Notes: a model not told the origin generated them from the sequence alone. Numbered from the stretch's first letter, positions 38,056-53,010 are shown. The stretch is 64,000 nt of DNA from Macquaria australasica (GCA_005408345.1 SEMN01001253.1:1-64000), one strand, 5' to 3'. Program-made: numbers and translations.

Positions 38056-41000
38056 GCAAAACATAGACTGCACCAAGTTTAACCAGGATTATTTCCTTTT
38101 TCTCCAAAAAACTTTATCAGAATAAATTGAAAGATGCAATAATCACAAATACATTTTACACACGGTGGCTTTAATAGTGCCATATTCACAAAAGAAAAAA
38201 TACAGCAGAATAAAAGACTCTGCTTGTTATAAAATTATTTATAGAGATACTTTACATTTTGTCTACAGTGTTGTCTGTGGGGTCATATGTATGGAAGAAT
38301 AAAGGCTTAACCTGGTCACCTCCTTTTAATATGTGAGCACTGTACTGTTCTTATTGAAAATGGTAGTGCTGCTAAAATAGAGGGAAAACAAACAGCTTTC
38401 AACAGCAGTAGTTGAAGGAGGAGGACATTGGGATTAAACACCACAGGTTTTGGGTTTTGTAAATGTACTTACTGGCAGATTGAACAGACAGTAGAGCCCC
38501 CCAGAGGACGGGTCCAGTCCTGTTTAATCAGTCCTGGCCAGAACATACCAATACTTTGATGTTTGCTTTTTTAAACAAAACATTAATACTTGATGACACA
38601 AAGTCTGTCAGACATTTGAGAATTTAAGTGTTACCACCATCAGTGTTACATAAACGTACATAGCTCAAAGCAAATACGCTATGACTGAGATATAGTATTA
38701 ATCTAAAAGTATTTTTAGAATATATGGGGCTGATATTGGCTTTATATTATTAAGTCTAAAGCCATAGTATCCAATGTTCAATACACCCCACAATAAACAA
38801 ATGTTAAATGGAAAAACAACATATTGACAAGTTTACTATTCTTAGGGCCTTAAATTGTACAGGTTGTTCTGGGAAGAAATCTACATGGTTTATCTTCCGA
38901 GGAGTATGAATGTTATGTCATGTCAATTTCAATTTCATTAGATTTTTTTTTTTATTGATCGTGTATAAGGGGAAATTGTGGCCTGGAATGGCCACTAAAG
39001 TTAATGTCAGAGAGTCACCAAAAACATTAGGAGTCTGTTCATCTGTTCATGGGGACCATCAATGGAAACAACCAGTTTCATGGAAATTTGACCAAAAGTT
39101 TTCAGTCGTGTGTACAAAATGGACTGAAGTGTTGGTCAAGGGGAAATTTATTGACCTGATGGATGGATCAAAGTATTGGATGAACAGATCATAACAGACC
39201 AACCAATGTCACCTTCCTTAAGTTGTGGTAACACTAGCACCAGTTTCTGCATGCCTTTTTTGTACAATATTACACTACCAGACTGCAAACTGCGGCATCA
39301 CTTTCAGACTGTTTGCAGTCCTCATCTGTTCATTCTGTTCAATATTTATTTATTACCCATGTTGCAACTGTGAGAGCATCAACAAATTTCAGTGCTGAGT
39401 GCTGGGAAATTCAGATGAAGTACAATGACTCACTGACTTAGTGACTTTAGTACCACATCAATCCCTAGCTTCATGTTACCGTACATAAAAATTATCCCCC
39501 TGAGTTCCACACACAGATTTTTAAATTAGAGGAAAAGAGAGCACTAGTTTTAGATTGGTACTCTGTATGGGCAGATACCTTGAATTGAGATTGAAAAAGT
39601 TAGATCAGTGCATTGCATCCCTAAGCTAATGTGACTGTACCTGAAGACCTGATTTCTAGTGAGGCAAGAACTAAATCTAGTTCCAATAATACCACATACG
39701 GAATCAACAAAAAACATTGTTTGTCATTCCTTGATAGGAGATGGGAAACAAACTGTGGTTTTCTGTGTCAAAGTCAGATCAAGCTACTGGATCACTGTTA
39801 CTTCACACTACTTCCACCTTTGCTTCTATAGAAAAGACCTTATTCTCATGACCACAAGAGGTTGCTTGTCAGGGAAAACTTAATCAACCAACGCTGTAGT
39901 TTTTCTGGTGTGGACAGTATCAATCAAGTACAGTATTCAATGTGTAATTTAAATCCCCATGTCAGATGAAACCTGTTCTACACTGTATTTTCCCCCTTTA
40001 ATCATTGATTCAAAACACTTTATTTACATATTATACTTTTGTTCTGTAGATCTTTAACTGTAAAGACAAATAGTGAATATTAAACCAGTCTCTGGCTTTC
40101 TCCCCCTCAGCTCTGTGTGTCATCTCCCTTATTCTGCCATTTCTTAGACTTTCATATCTCATTCCCTGTGGAATATCTTGTCCCTATGAAGTTGCTCCCA
40201 ACCATTGTTAACATCAAATGGGAGAATGTCTGGGCTTCAGATCTCTCTGCCCCAGAGCAGGGCAACATTTCACTGGTGACGGGAGAATAACGTTTGACAA
40301 ATTAGTGAAGTATGTGTTTTTCATTCTATTCCTTTAGCAAGCAAAGATCACTCGCGTTCAATAACTGTAAGCCTGAAGAGGCATGTTTAAGTTTGTTGCT
40401 TAACACGTGTACACCATTTCTAATACTGCAGGGTCTACATTTTGAGAGGCAGTTAAGAATGTGACATTTTTGAGAAAGCATGGCACAGACCTTTTAAGGC
40501 ACAAGGTGCTCAGAGTGTCTCAGTAATAGCAAGTGTGGGGAGATAATTGGCTCCACTAAGGGCATCTAAAAAGCACTCTGAGATGAGAGCTGTATTTAAG
40601 GAAAGTTTTATTATCTGCTTTTAAATGCCAAGCCATGCACCGCTTTTGCCTGTGGGGGGAGAGTGTTTCTTAAATGCCAGCATTAAGTGCAGAATATTAC
40701 CTGATCGTTGCAACTGAGATTCAGATGCTCGCAGAGATAGCGTGTGGTCATCTCCTCTGCCTAACAGTCTACTACAAAGAATGGTACAGGAAGTGATTGT
40801 CAAAGCTCCCTGCAGCCACTGCTGTTATCTGAGAGGAAGATGTAGGAAATCTGAAGGAAAAGGTATGTAGGAAGCGGCACAGAGTATCTTACAGTATGAG
40901 ATGCTGACCACAGTTTTGATTAAATGTCTTGTTTGAAAGCCAGCCTGTTTGTGGATTGCAATTAAGATTCCAGAGGTTTGCTTGAAATGAGTATAACATG

Positions 41001-41204
41001 AACAGCATACTTTTCTATTTCTGGTACTGGTAGAGTTTCACACATTACGCTCTCAGTCATACCAAGTGTTGTTTGTCCATGTCTGTAGACAGAAGTGTTA
41101 ATACCTGTTCCAGATGGCCACACTCAAAGGTGGCATGATAAGCCTGCCGTCATGAAGAGAGGTGAGATGCATTGCATGCTAGCGGCTCTGTGAGACTGTG
41201 AAGA

Positions 41205-41460
41205 CACACCAAAAGTCAGCATGCTAACATGCTTAGGATGGCAATGCTAACATACTGATACTAAGCAGGTATAATGGTTACAATATTCACTATCAGTTTT
41301 GAGATGACTCGAGAAAATGTCACGAGATCACCAAAGTCAGTACCACAGTCAGTAGGATTCATCTTCTCAGCACTGTGGAGATAGATGATGAGATATTTCA
41401 GTCTGGACCTAAGTGGTGGACTGACATTGCCACTACCATGGCTACAAATCCAACATGACC
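41205..41460 (-). repeat. Composite interspersed repeat ('gctaacatgc' plus 'gatatttcagtctggacc')
   Basis: Holds 'catgctaacatgcttaggat', 'agatcaccaaagtcagtacc', 'gtcagtaggattcatcttct' and 'gatatttcagtctggaccta'. The middle part is the complement of the block at 52830-52860 ('gatgaatcctactgactttg'), tying the two repeat motifs into one family. Confidence 0.6.
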
Positions 41461-41709
41461 ATAACAGATATTAAAGGGATGGATACCATGGTATAAATGG
41501 TACAGAAAACTCTCTGACCATAGACAAATTTATATCACCTCCTTTTGGTGAAGATAGTGCCACCATGTGGCCATTTATATACCACTTTAATTTTTGGATT
41601 ATGATCTAATGATGCTGAAAGCTGTTGGAAATGCCATTTTTTCCACAAAAAGTTAGGCTCTGAATTTTTATCTCTTGGTGGCAATTTAAAAAAATCATCT
41701 GCCATTAAA

Positions 41710-41890
41710 TAGATGATCAACCTGACTTGCCATTTTATTTCACTTCATTATTCAGCCTGACATGTTCATGTTGGCTAGCATGGGAGTTATGTTTTGTTTC
41801 GCCCTAACTAATCAGCAGCAACTGATGTATCTGTCCCACCAACATCATTTTCAGTCAACACAGAAGCTGCGGTAGTGGTTTCTAGGAACA
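41710..41890 (-). repeat. Interspersed repeat, inverted partner of 37500-37745
   Basis: See the partner for shared blocks. It sits immediately beside the 3' end of the LINE at 41896. Confidence 0.7.
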
Positions 41891-41895
41891 GTTAA

Positions 41896-43130
41896 CTAGT
41901 ATTTTCCACAATGATCAAATAGATCAAGGTTCAAGGTACATTTATTTGTTATTCTACTACACAATGACAGTCTCGCAGCCTGAGGAAAGAAGCTGCTCTG
42001 TAGTCTGGTGGTACGACAGCGGATACTTCTGTATCGCTTGCCAGACAACAGCAGGGTGAACAGGCTCTGGCTGGTATGGGTATTGTCTTTTAGTATCCTT
42101 TGGGCTCTGTGCAAGCATCTCACCTCTCCAATATCACTGATGCTCAGTAGATGGGTACCAATAATTTTCTGGGCAGTTTTAATCACCCGCTACAGACCCC
42201 TCCAGTCCTGGACCATGCCAGTTTGTAATGTTTCCAGTCAGAATGCTTTCTATTGCTCCTCTGTAAAAGTTAACTGAGCACACAGCCCAGGGGGGCTCCG
42301 GTGTTGAGCACTGGAGGAGGTGGGGCCGCCAATCCAAACTGGTTGGCGTCTGTTTGTGAGGAGTGTAGTACTCAAGCCCAGCGTGCTAAGTTTGCCAATC
42401 AGTTTCATGGGGGAGACTGTGTTGAATGCTGACTTGAAATCAACAAATAGCATTCTGGTGTAGGTGTTGCTAATTTAAAAGTGTGTGAAGAGTGAAGGGG
42501 CAGTGGAGATGGCATCCTCTGTGGATCTGTTGGTTCTGTATGCAAACTGGTCCAGGGTAGTTAGGATGTTGTTTTTGATGTGCTGGAGAATCAGTTTCTC
42601 AAAGAACTTCATAAGAAAGGAGCTGAGTGCCCCAGGGCAGTAGTTGTTTAGACTAAACACTGCAGACTTTTTAGGTACAGGGATGATGGTGGTTGTCTTG
42701 AAGCAGGTGGGAACACTCTCCTGTGACAGTGATATGTTAAATCAACTAGCACACATGATGGGGGCACTCCTGCTTGTGTTGCCTGTGATGGTCTGGATCT
42801 CTTGCCACGTTTCTTTGGTGTTGAGGACTCTCTCCAGTCTCTCCTGATGTTTCTGCTTTGCCTCCTTGATGCCAGTTTTCAGTTTGTGTCTGTGGTGCAT
42901 TTTTTTAAATTTGTGTCTGGGGGAATGTAAACAGCAGCAACAAAAACACTGGTGAACTCTCTGCACAGATAGTATGGTTGACATCTTATCATTAAAAACT
43001 TAACATTTGGGGAACATTGTCCATCAACTTTGACTACGTTAGAGCACCAAGCATCATTGATGTAAACACAGAGTCCGCCTCCCCTCTTCTTACCAGAGTC
43101 TTGTGTTCTGTCGGCGTGAAACATGATCCA
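41896..43130 (-). mobile_element. Internally deleted non-LTR retrotransposon (Rex1/Babar-like)
   Basis: Minus-strand remnant. The 5' part at 42879-43124 reads H-A-D-R-T-Q-D-S-G-K-K-R-G-G-G-L-C-V-Y and A-A-V-Y-I-P-P-D-T-N, a piece of apurinic endonuclease. It is then abruptly joined, by deletion of the rest of the endonuclease, to linker sequence (K-E-T-W-Q-E-I-Q-T-I-T-G). RT pieces follow: F-E-K-L-I-L-Q-H-I with D-Q-F-A-Y-R-T-N-R-S-T-E-D-A (about 42520-42610), and L-F-V-D-F-K-S-A-F-N-T-V-S-P (about 42410-42450). The C-terminal end is C-L-H-R-A-Q-R-I-L-K-D-N-T-H and G-K-R-Y-R-S-I-R. The catalytic Y-x-D-D segment is missing between 42260 and 42180. The clade call rests on motif style only. Confidence 0.75.
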
Positions 43131-46100
43131 CCCGTCAAGTGCATGTTGTGATGAAGCCAGGTCTCTGTAAAAATGTGGGCAAACAGTCTCTGATTTCCCC
43201 GTGCTGAGTTAGCCTGAGTCTTATTTCAGAGGTTCAGAGGTTTCAGAGATTCAAGGGTCTAGAACCAGGCTATTAACAACTGGCACATTGCATATGTATC
43301 CCAGACACATTGTAGGAAATGATTTTGTCGCATATCGAGTTTTTGGCCTACCTTGGAGGGATTGGAGGTTTGCTAAACTTCTTGTTTGTGATCCTCAGGT
43401 CATTTGTATTTTGGCTGAGTAACCAATTCAAGTACAAATCTACAACAAAGTTAATGTTCCTACTGTAGTTCCTGCCAAAAAAACAAACAAACCCTAAGAC
43501 ACAAGTGATTTTGTTACCATCTGTGTTTATCTTATTGTCTGGGATTCTGTCTGTTAGCTCCTGATTAATAACCAAATATCTTTTTGATTAGTATTTGTTC
43601 CTGTGATTTGCTTGTATTGTTGAGCAGTAGTGATTACAGAGAAGCTGCTGGTTTACAGTGTTGCAGGAAAATGCAGGAGCTGGACGTTGGTGCCGTTGCA
43701 GACATGTTTCTGTTGTGCAAAGGGGCAATAAAAGGCTTTATTAGACAGGCTTGAGTTCATTATAGACGCTGTGTTTCTCTCAGCCTGCTCGGCTTAGATA
43801 AACCTCACTCTGACCAAGGCCACATCCCTCCTGCTGTCACCCCAGGCACTCACTGAATTGATTTCAGTAATAAAGTGACAGTCTTGCCGTAATATACGGA
43901 TGGCCTTTGATTCAAGCTTGTTACCGTGCCAAGAGGCGCTTGTTTAAGACTTTATTTACACCCTTGCAGTGCTGCCTGGCATGCTGGGTTCCACGGTGAA
44001 TCAGAAGATTTGGATAAAAGGTTTGAAATGCCAAAAGCTCTTAAAGTTGCTCAGGCAGTGTTTAAAGTACTCAACTGTGAACTTGTGTGGGATGCACTAC
44101 TTTAGCTGCTCTCAGACTTGTTGTCATCAAAAGGATTGCAACTGTTGAAATTACTGTGAGTAATAGTTTCATTTTCTTCACTTCCTCCACAGCCATAGGT
44201 CTACTCCTACTCAGCAAACAGTTTGTATTTGAAGTTCTTTTATGACCTCAGAGTATTCAGCTCTGTTTAAGTATATATGGCAGTTATGTCTTTAAGGATA
44301 GTGTATGCCTTTTTCACTACATGGTGTTTGAGGCAAATGTACTTTAAGTGTTTGTACATTTTGATGGTTTGTAGCAGCTAATGTTCGTTTTGATGAGATT
44401 ACCGTTACAAGCTGTGCCATCAATCAGAAACTTCATCGCTTGACCTGTGAAAGACTGTAATTAAGTTAGCCTAATTAACTTAATGAAGTGTCACACTTGG
44501 CTGGCTTTACTGTATCGGGTAAATTGAAAGAAAAATAGGCATCATTACTCATCAGATGTTCTGGTATTTAGAGTGAGGCAGGGTGAATGCATTTTTTTTT
44601 TTTACCAACTCCTCAACCAGTGGGTTTCTATATTAGTGGAAAAATCTGACCTTTAGCCTGTTTTTATTTCATAAATGAGGCATTTTTCATTAGCAATCTG
44701 ATTGGTTTAATCAGTATTATTGGTGCATTTATGGAATGAAGATAAATCCCTGTGTGATTTGAATTTGTTGCTGCATTCTCTTATCTGTATTCAAGTTTAA
44801 TCTTAATGCCGCAAGGACTGCGCGATCAATAAGCCCAACAGTCGAGGCTTTTACTCAAGTGTATGAGGTGCTTAAGGCATGATAACCTCATCAATGATGG
44901 TTGTCTTTTAGACGTGGCCAAAGTTTAACCACAGTTTAATGTGATTTAAAGGCAAGCAGTGGCAGCTAAACAGGGGCAGCTAGCTAAACTAGCCTGCAGG
45001 GACCTCAAGACATGGTCAAGGGTGACCAGGCGGGACGCCGAAGACGAAGAGAAAATCAATGGCTAGGAGTCACCTCAATCACTTTAACTAGGCACTGCAG
45101 ACGCCCATGCCCCTCTCAGGGGCCAATTTGTGGAGTAAACAGGAGTGTGTGATTGCTGTCGGGGTCCTCAGTGGCCCCAACAGTCCATTTCTCTGGACCT
45201 GGCTCATTCTAATAACCCTCTTAGCTGAGAGCGTACATGAGGCCACTTTTCGGACCCCCTCAGTATTTTATGGTCATAAATAGTGGAGCAGACACTGAGC
45301 AGCAGCACTACCAGCCTTCGTTAAGATAACATTCCCACAAGTCTCTGGCTCCTGCTGCGTGGGCAGAAAGCATGCTATATTCTAATGGCATTCTGGATAG
45401 AGACACAACAGTTTCATCTAATAAATACATAATACACTTTAGATTAACATTTCTTTTTGTCAACCCACCACAGTTGAATATAGGGGTACTTTGGTTGGCC
45501 TTAACTTGTGTTATGGACTTACATGAAATACTGTACATAATCATATATTGGCTTGTTTTGATTCACGTTCATATAAAACAGTGTAATTGCTGTCATGTGC
45601 AGACCTCTTAAGTCCAACTTGGGTTCAAAAACATTAGCCTACCCCGAACCGACTGGAACTGGAAGCGATGGTCAGCAGCTAAATCGGCTAAAAATTATTA
45701 TATTTATTTATAATTCTATAGTAGGTGTGGCAAAACTTTGGTGGTGTTTTTTTTGTGTTTTGCCTACAGTGATGTTGAGTAAGCATAATTATGCCATGAT
45801 AATACTGTGCATAAGCCAGGCCTTGTCATTTGCATTTGTGTACTTGTATAATGAAAGTTTTAGGGAAACCTGCATCAAATATTCTGAGTAGAACTTATGC
45901 CATGTGAAACAAATTCCCCACCTAGTCAGAAGACTCTTCTTCCTGGATTTATTTACAAGATGTTTTAGGCATTTTGTCTTTCACATGGTGCATGTTCCCA
46001 GCGTTGTTCATAATAAAGCGTTGTTCGTAATAAAGCAGATACACAACCAGTTTTTCCACAGTGCCTGAGCATTCAGGCCTATTTATGATTCTCTGCTTTA

Positions 46101-49100
46101 TTCTAAATCCTTCAAATTAGAAACAGAGAGAAAGCAGCTCTCCTTTTCCTGACTGTATATGCTCTTCCAGGAGGCATGTGTAGTTATCTGACGAGATGAT
46201 AAAAAGACAAACCTGCTTGTGAATTTTACCTCTGATTAAATTAGGTGTCGTCTGGTAACTTCACCTCGGTATCAGTCATGCCTCACTAAAATGGAAATAA
46301 GTTTCTTGGAGAAAAGAAATTGGACATTAAAGAATGCCCTTTCTAATAAATGAAATAGGAATTGCAAATATGCGCAGTCATGAAATTTAATTGTGCTCTC
46401 TTGTGACTGGTTTGTGGGTGCTGAGGAGCAGAGGTGCAGGAGAAGTGCTGGGGGCAGAGGTGGTTAAATGTAGCGCGTAACGCACTGCCTGAACAGACTA
46501 ATGAAGCTGCTGTTTATGACCCACTGCGATTGTGTCATCTCTGGAATGGCAACAAGATGCCACACATACACTTAAACACATGGAGCTACACACACACACA
46601 CACACTCCAGAATGTGCTTCTATCTACCAAATTTGGTATTGTCTTTCGTACATTTTATTAATGTTTTAATTTTTCTAAAGGAAAAAGGGAAGAATGCTCA
46701 ACCAAACATCTTGTCAAGTGCTGGGACAAAGCCACATACCTACAGTACGATACATTGATCTACAGAACAACAGTATACAACATTAGAGTCAGCAATAATG
46801 ACTTTATAATGCCAATGAAGAAATAATTGTAAATTCAATGGCATATAAAACAATGTTGTCCTTATAGTGATATGCAGGCTTCACAGTTTGCTGCTGTGCC
46901 GTTATAGCTGATAAAACTAGTCAGTAGACTTATGTACGGAACACCAAAATGGCCAATATTAAATAAATAAATAAATAAGACATTATGAAATAAACTAGAG
47001 AAGTATTTCATGAAGAAAATGTTTATGATTTCTGCAAGCATTTGAAATATGAGTAAGTTTGTTCTGTATACATGACTGAGATATAAATACAACTGATGTG
47101 GATGGAATTGAGTTTTAAACAATAATTCAAAAATGATCAATCAATGATAGATTAACAGTATTACATTTAGTAATAACCGTTATCAATAAGAGAAGTCATA
47201 GCACCCATCAGAAGAAAAATTACCTACAATCTGACATTATCATAAAACTGTAGGAGAGTGCCAAAAGTGCCTTAAAAAAAATCATGTTTTTCAGGAACAT
47301 CTCAATAAATATGCAAATTTAAAGAAAATGAAAGTGTTATTGACAAAAATGTATTATATATTGCAGCTATTAAAAATTGGCATTTTAAAATAAGTCGCTA
47401 TAATTAAATAAAAATAAAGTCCAATCAAATAAGTACAAAAGTATAATAAAATAAGATGAAAATAACATTTCATTTAGCCATAATAAATCATAACATTATT
47501 TTAGAATATTTTGCTTAATTTATATATTTTGTATTTATTCTTATTCATAATGTTTTAATTGTTTAATTTTTCACATTTTGGAATTCCATGTTTCTGTTGT
47601 GGGCCATGTGTGAAAAATATGGTATGCCCAAAAAGTACCTTACAAAATAGCTTATTATTTTCACATGGAGTTGTCTCCAATTGGGCACACTGAGGAAGAC
47701 CGTAAGATGTGGTTGACAGCCCCGAAGGTCACTAGTAAATGAACCAATCTTTTATGTGCGTTTAAACTGATATATAAGTCATTAAACACATTATTTATTT
47801 ATTTTTAATAAATTGGTATTTGATTCAAATTGTGCAACATGACTGAGTTTCAATTCACATCTTATTTGATTATTTGAAACTTTAAAGGTTAAACTGGTAT
47901 AACCCTACTGTTTAAATGAATTTTACATGAAAGCTTGATGGTTGTGCTTTCCCCTAATGTTGGTAGCGTTGCACAAAAATGTGCATAACTGTGCTATTAA
48001 CTGTGCAGCTGAACATTTATCTAACCGTGAGGGTAGTGAATCCATCAAAGGTGAGAGGACACTATAAAGCAGAGCCTCTTCTGCATACACACATTGTGCA
48101 GTGCAAGACACACTCATAAATAAATACAATGAAAGCAGAAAACACAATAAGAAAATCAGTCTCACTAATTAACTGCTAATTCTTTTGAGGACTGTAAAAG
48201 CTTGATAAAGGAAGGCAAAGCTTATTTAAGTACACGCTGTGTTGTACATTATGATTTCTTTACAGTAAATTGAATCCAAGTTTCTGACGTTGATTGCATA
48301 GCGTGTGTGTGTGTGGCCACCTAGGGCTCAGTCTGAGCTCTCTGCATCATATTACAGAGATGACACGCTGCTCCTGCCCTTTAAAACGCCGACCTCAACT
48401 CAAATGAAAAATGTGGCATTTCATTATCATATATGTATATGTTAGTGCCAGAGGGCCTGCCAGCCTATGGAAAGCGAGCGGTGAAAACAAACCCGCCCTT
48501 CCCTCCTCTCCTGTCCCTCGTCTCCCCAGAGGGAATTGATGGAGATATCCCACAATGCCAGAGCCCATCAGCTCCTGCAGGCCCATCTGAGGGGGAGCGC
48601 CTGCCTCTCCGCTCTCCATAAAGCAAACGTCTCTAGCAGGGGCCACTGATGCAAAACACGGCTCCATACTTCAACCTCTGTAGTCCACAGTGAGAGAACA
48701 GGAGGAGGCAGAACATTGCTGCTTCCCCTCTGTCCTCTTTGTCTGGATCAGTGGCTGTAGCTGCGCTTTAGAACGTGCTACACATTTTAATACAGCAAGA
48801 GTAACACACGTCTTCAAAACACAGATACAGATAATATTAGGTTAGAGCAATAATTATAGCTCTATGTTATTGTCTTAACAGGATCTTGGATATGTCATCC
48901 ACCACTGATGTGATGGATATGATGCAGTTTGGTTGATTACGTATTTACTGTATTCATAAATACACAGTTTGCTTTGAAGATGACTACAAATCATAAGGAA
49001 GAAGATTGTAAAAAAATTCTACACCTAATTGCTCACCATCTTTCTTTTTCTATACTCTTCATTAGTACAGTATCAATTCAAAAGCAACTGTATCATTGTG

Positions 49101-52100
49101 GAATATTTTTCAGTAAGTGAAGACTGCTCCAACTACTGTGTAGATAAAGTAAATAAAAGTGAAAAACACAAGTTTAAATATAGAAAAAAACATTAATAAA
49201 TACACATCCAGATATAAAGAAATGACACAAGTTCAGTTTTATTCAGGTACTATGGTGGGAGATGGTTCATCATTGCACACTGATTTATTAACATCTTCCA
49301 CCATACACTCTCTCAACATTATCTTTGTTGAAAATATCAACTGGCAGTATTATGTATTAGTGTTATGCATTGTTCAGCTGATGTAATATTCTTAGTTGTG
49401 TATCTGATATACCCCAACACTGGTCTAGTTTTACATATAGTACATAGGATTGTTTTTCTTCCTGGAAGACCATCATTGTTGCTGCATTTGGGGTCCAAAT
49501 TAAGGAGGCTCGTCAAGGTATTTATGATTCTGAAAATATAACTTGAGATCTGGTCAGTAAATTGAGACAAACACAGACTTTTGTTTATTTTATATTGCTG
49601 ATTCCCAACTGATTCCCTGTTCAACTTTGGAGAGCCACCAGAAACAGGGGCAAAGTGAATAAAGGAGGGGAGCCATTCCATGCAGAAAAGTGAGAATTTG
49701 ACGTTGCTCACTTTGTGCACAAATATAGACACTAAGGGTCAACACAAAAATGGGTTGGACCAGCAGCTAGTCTAGTTGCAATGTGTTTCAAATTTGGCAT
49801 TACTCAAGCAGCATCAAGGGGTTTATAATGATGTGTCTCTAGGCGTCAGTCTCACCACCCTCATCAACTTTGTTTCCAGTCACAGCAGGCAGCTGTTTTA
49901 AGCAAATTAAATCTCTAACAAACCCACTGTACACTACCTGCCCAGCACCAAACAGCAGACAGACCGAAATAGAGATAAAAGGAAAGTGGACATTGGACCT
50001 ACCTTCATCAAATGGACACAAACACAACTCAAAATGAATGCTAATGCTTTGTGTCTGTTGGATGTGTAAATAGAGAAGTGTTTGCTAACACATTTGCCAC
50101 ATCAAATTTATAAAGCGAGATAATGTCACAATTTGTTGTGTTTACAGCTTGTTCTGATGCCTCCAAGTGGCCAAGAAGTCAGTGAATGCAGCTTTACATA
50201 ATGCTCCCAAAGGTTTAGATCATCTTTTAATTGCAGCATAGATATTTGAGTACAGCTCAATAATGCTATGACGCATGAAGGAGCTGGTTTACAGAATTAT
50301 AATGACTGACTGCTCTACATCTCTGATACAGTATGTGCTCTCTAACAGGGATTACACCTCTCCCCAAACAACTCGTCAGATACTCCCCAGGTGATGTGTG
50401 CATTTCAAATATGATTAGCAGTTCGTCTTCTCCATCTCTCTGACACTTTAAATTGCACGCTGCACAGGCAATTTCTGTAGACTCACTCCATAAGCCTGAC
50501 TGTAAGGGCAGATAAGTGAGGAGTGGGCCCTAACAGAGGGCAATCTTCAGCTGTAGTATCACTTCCAGCACGGCATTTCACTGAAATTCAAAGAAACATG
50601 AAAATAGATGAAGATTGGGCCGTGTCTCTCCCCGCTGCTGCCCTCCTACCCTGACTGGAGGAGGAGGCTCTGCAGGCACACAGACAGCAGGATAATACCA
50701 GCAACAGTGAAGCTGTGGAGCTGACACCCGTCTGCTTTCCCTCAGGCAGAGACAGGACTGATAGGTGGCTGAGGGCTTGGAGTGGGGAGGATAAAGAGCA
50801 CATGAGAAATCCTGCGATGGCCCTGAGAGGCCAGGAGGACTGGTGTCAGCCCCTCTCCCCAGGGACACACTAACTCAGCAGAGGAGGAGGCATGGGAGGC
50901 ACATCTCTGGCTTTATGAGATAGTTAGCATGCACTGGCCCCTCCTACCCTCTTGTTTCCCATTTAAGAGCTGACTGGCCCTCTGATAACGGATGGCGCCA
51001 CAGGTAATTGGAAAATTGGCAGGCTTGTCAGGGAGATTTGGTGGATGGCACGAATGTATACGATGGCGGAGTTCATGAGGTGTCTCCCCACAGCTTGATT
51101 TATATCAGCCCTATGAACCGGCACCAGAAAGTATCCAGAGTTCACGAAAAAGTATCACATTTTTCTCCAGGGGAGACTGCATATCAAGACTGCTTCAGAC
51201 GCACCGACAAGGTTCCTGTTAGTAAAGAGATGATATATGGGCCATCCTTTGCATTAACCCTAACCTTAAATTACGGTTTCTACACATGCCTTAACAACTG
51301 CTGCAAATAGCTCCACACATCCTCCACTCTGATTTATTTACACTAAGGCAATACGAGTTCAGCTCATCTTCATCCTAGGTTATCTGACACGTTCAATTTC
51401 AATCTGCATTATCAAGTGGTGGTTTACATGATAGGCTCCCATATGTATTTTTACTAGAGGCTTCAAAATGAGATACTGCCAGGAATCTTCATTTCAGTAA
51501 AGACTATCCAGTGAATTTCTAAAGAATGTCACCCACAGTTTGCATATCAAAGCTCATTAGCACAGGAAAGAGGGAGCTGTATGGGCTATAGCTCCCCCTA
51601 CTGGACAGAAACACCATCATTTTACCTTTTTAAATAATCTCTGATAAAAGTAATTGTAAATTTGAGGGATAAAAAAATGTTTTTTGCCTCAGTGTCCTCA
51701 CGTAACTGCGTGCCTTCACCTCAGCTAAACTTTTAGAGGAACTGCTAAACTTAACTGGTCATAGGAAAGTAATGGTGCAAAAAATTAAACAAGTTGCATA
51801 TTTCTTCACTTTATATATTCCAAAACCAACAAAAAATATAGTGTATATGGGAAAAAAGGGACATAGCATCCAGTAGTGAGAGTGAGACTGCATGGTATCT
51901 ATACATCTCCAAATTTTTTGCTGCATGGCTGCTTCCATCCTGTAAATCCAGAGTTTTATTTTGTGCTTTTAAGCTTGGTGTCCTCCTGTGTGCACAGAGC
52001 AGCCCCTAACCCCTAACTATCAACCTGTAGAGGTAAGGAGATAAAAACAAACACTCTGCAGAGAAAGTACTGACACCTGCTGATTCCAAGGACAGACAGG

Positions 52101-52749
52101 ATGGACATCTGCTGTATCTAAACATGAAACACCTTTAATCACATGTTCACTTAAACACCACAAAGAAAGTGGTAATCAGCCCAGTATTTCCACACCAAGT
52201 TCAAATTTATGTGCAGTTTAACTAACGAAACAGGTTGTTATATCCTTGTATTTCTGTTGCCTCTTAAAAACACCTTCAGAATTGTGTCTTTAAGAATTTC
52301 ACTGTCAGAAATGAACATTTGACCAATGAAGTCCGTGTCCATTTCATGACATTGTGAAATCGAGGGTAAGGCAGTAACACACTGCCAGTCAGTGAAACCC
52401 ACGTCCTCTCGTTGCCTCACCAAGAATGGCTGAACTAAATACTTTTTTTGTCTTTAGTTAAGAATAGTGAAAAGCAAAATATGGTCATCACTGCTAGAGT
52501 TCAGAGACTCCATTGCTGACCAGTGTCGTGAACAGGAAATTAACTAGAACCCAAAGAAGTACAATTTCATGTCAGGCATGGTGTACATTGTTTCTGTACG
52601 AACCTTTGCACACGAACGTTGGTTCAGACATGTAGTTATACAAGTATCGATAAGACAATATCAATGTGAGCTTACTAGAAAGTGTGAATGGTTCATATTG
52701 CTTATGTTAGTGACATGGCAGTGTCAAAATGGTGGTCAGTCCGTCCACC

Positions 52750-53010
52750 ATTTTGGTTAAGGCGGAAATGTCTCGACAGCTGGATTGCCAGAAATGTATT
52801 ACAGACATTCATGGTTTGCAGAGGATGAATCCTACTGACTTTGGTGATCCTCTGACTTTTCCTTTAGTGCCAACATGAGGTGTTTTGAGTGAAATGTCTC
52901 GACAACTATTGGATGGATTTTCAATGATCTTTGTTCAAGCATTTATGTTCCCAGGATGAATTGTAATAACTTTTTATGAGTAATGACCTTGCATCCATTG
53001 GCATCATGAG
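52750..53010 (+). repeat. Interspersed repeat ('ttggatggatt' family)
   Basis: Contains 'gatgaatcctactgactttg', 'atgtctcgacaactattgga' and 'gcatcatgaggtcaaaattt'. Same family as 33995-34200 and, inverted, 41300-41460. Confidence 0.6.

Noticed and set aside
46860..47140. 92-codon minus frame rich in F, I, Y, L
   Set aside because: Lies in very AT-rich intron DNA; looks like a chance frame.
50578..50868. 96- and 71-codon minus frames, P/S/C rich
   Set aside because: GC-richer local patch with no recognisable domain, splice or start support; possibly part of a noncoding element.
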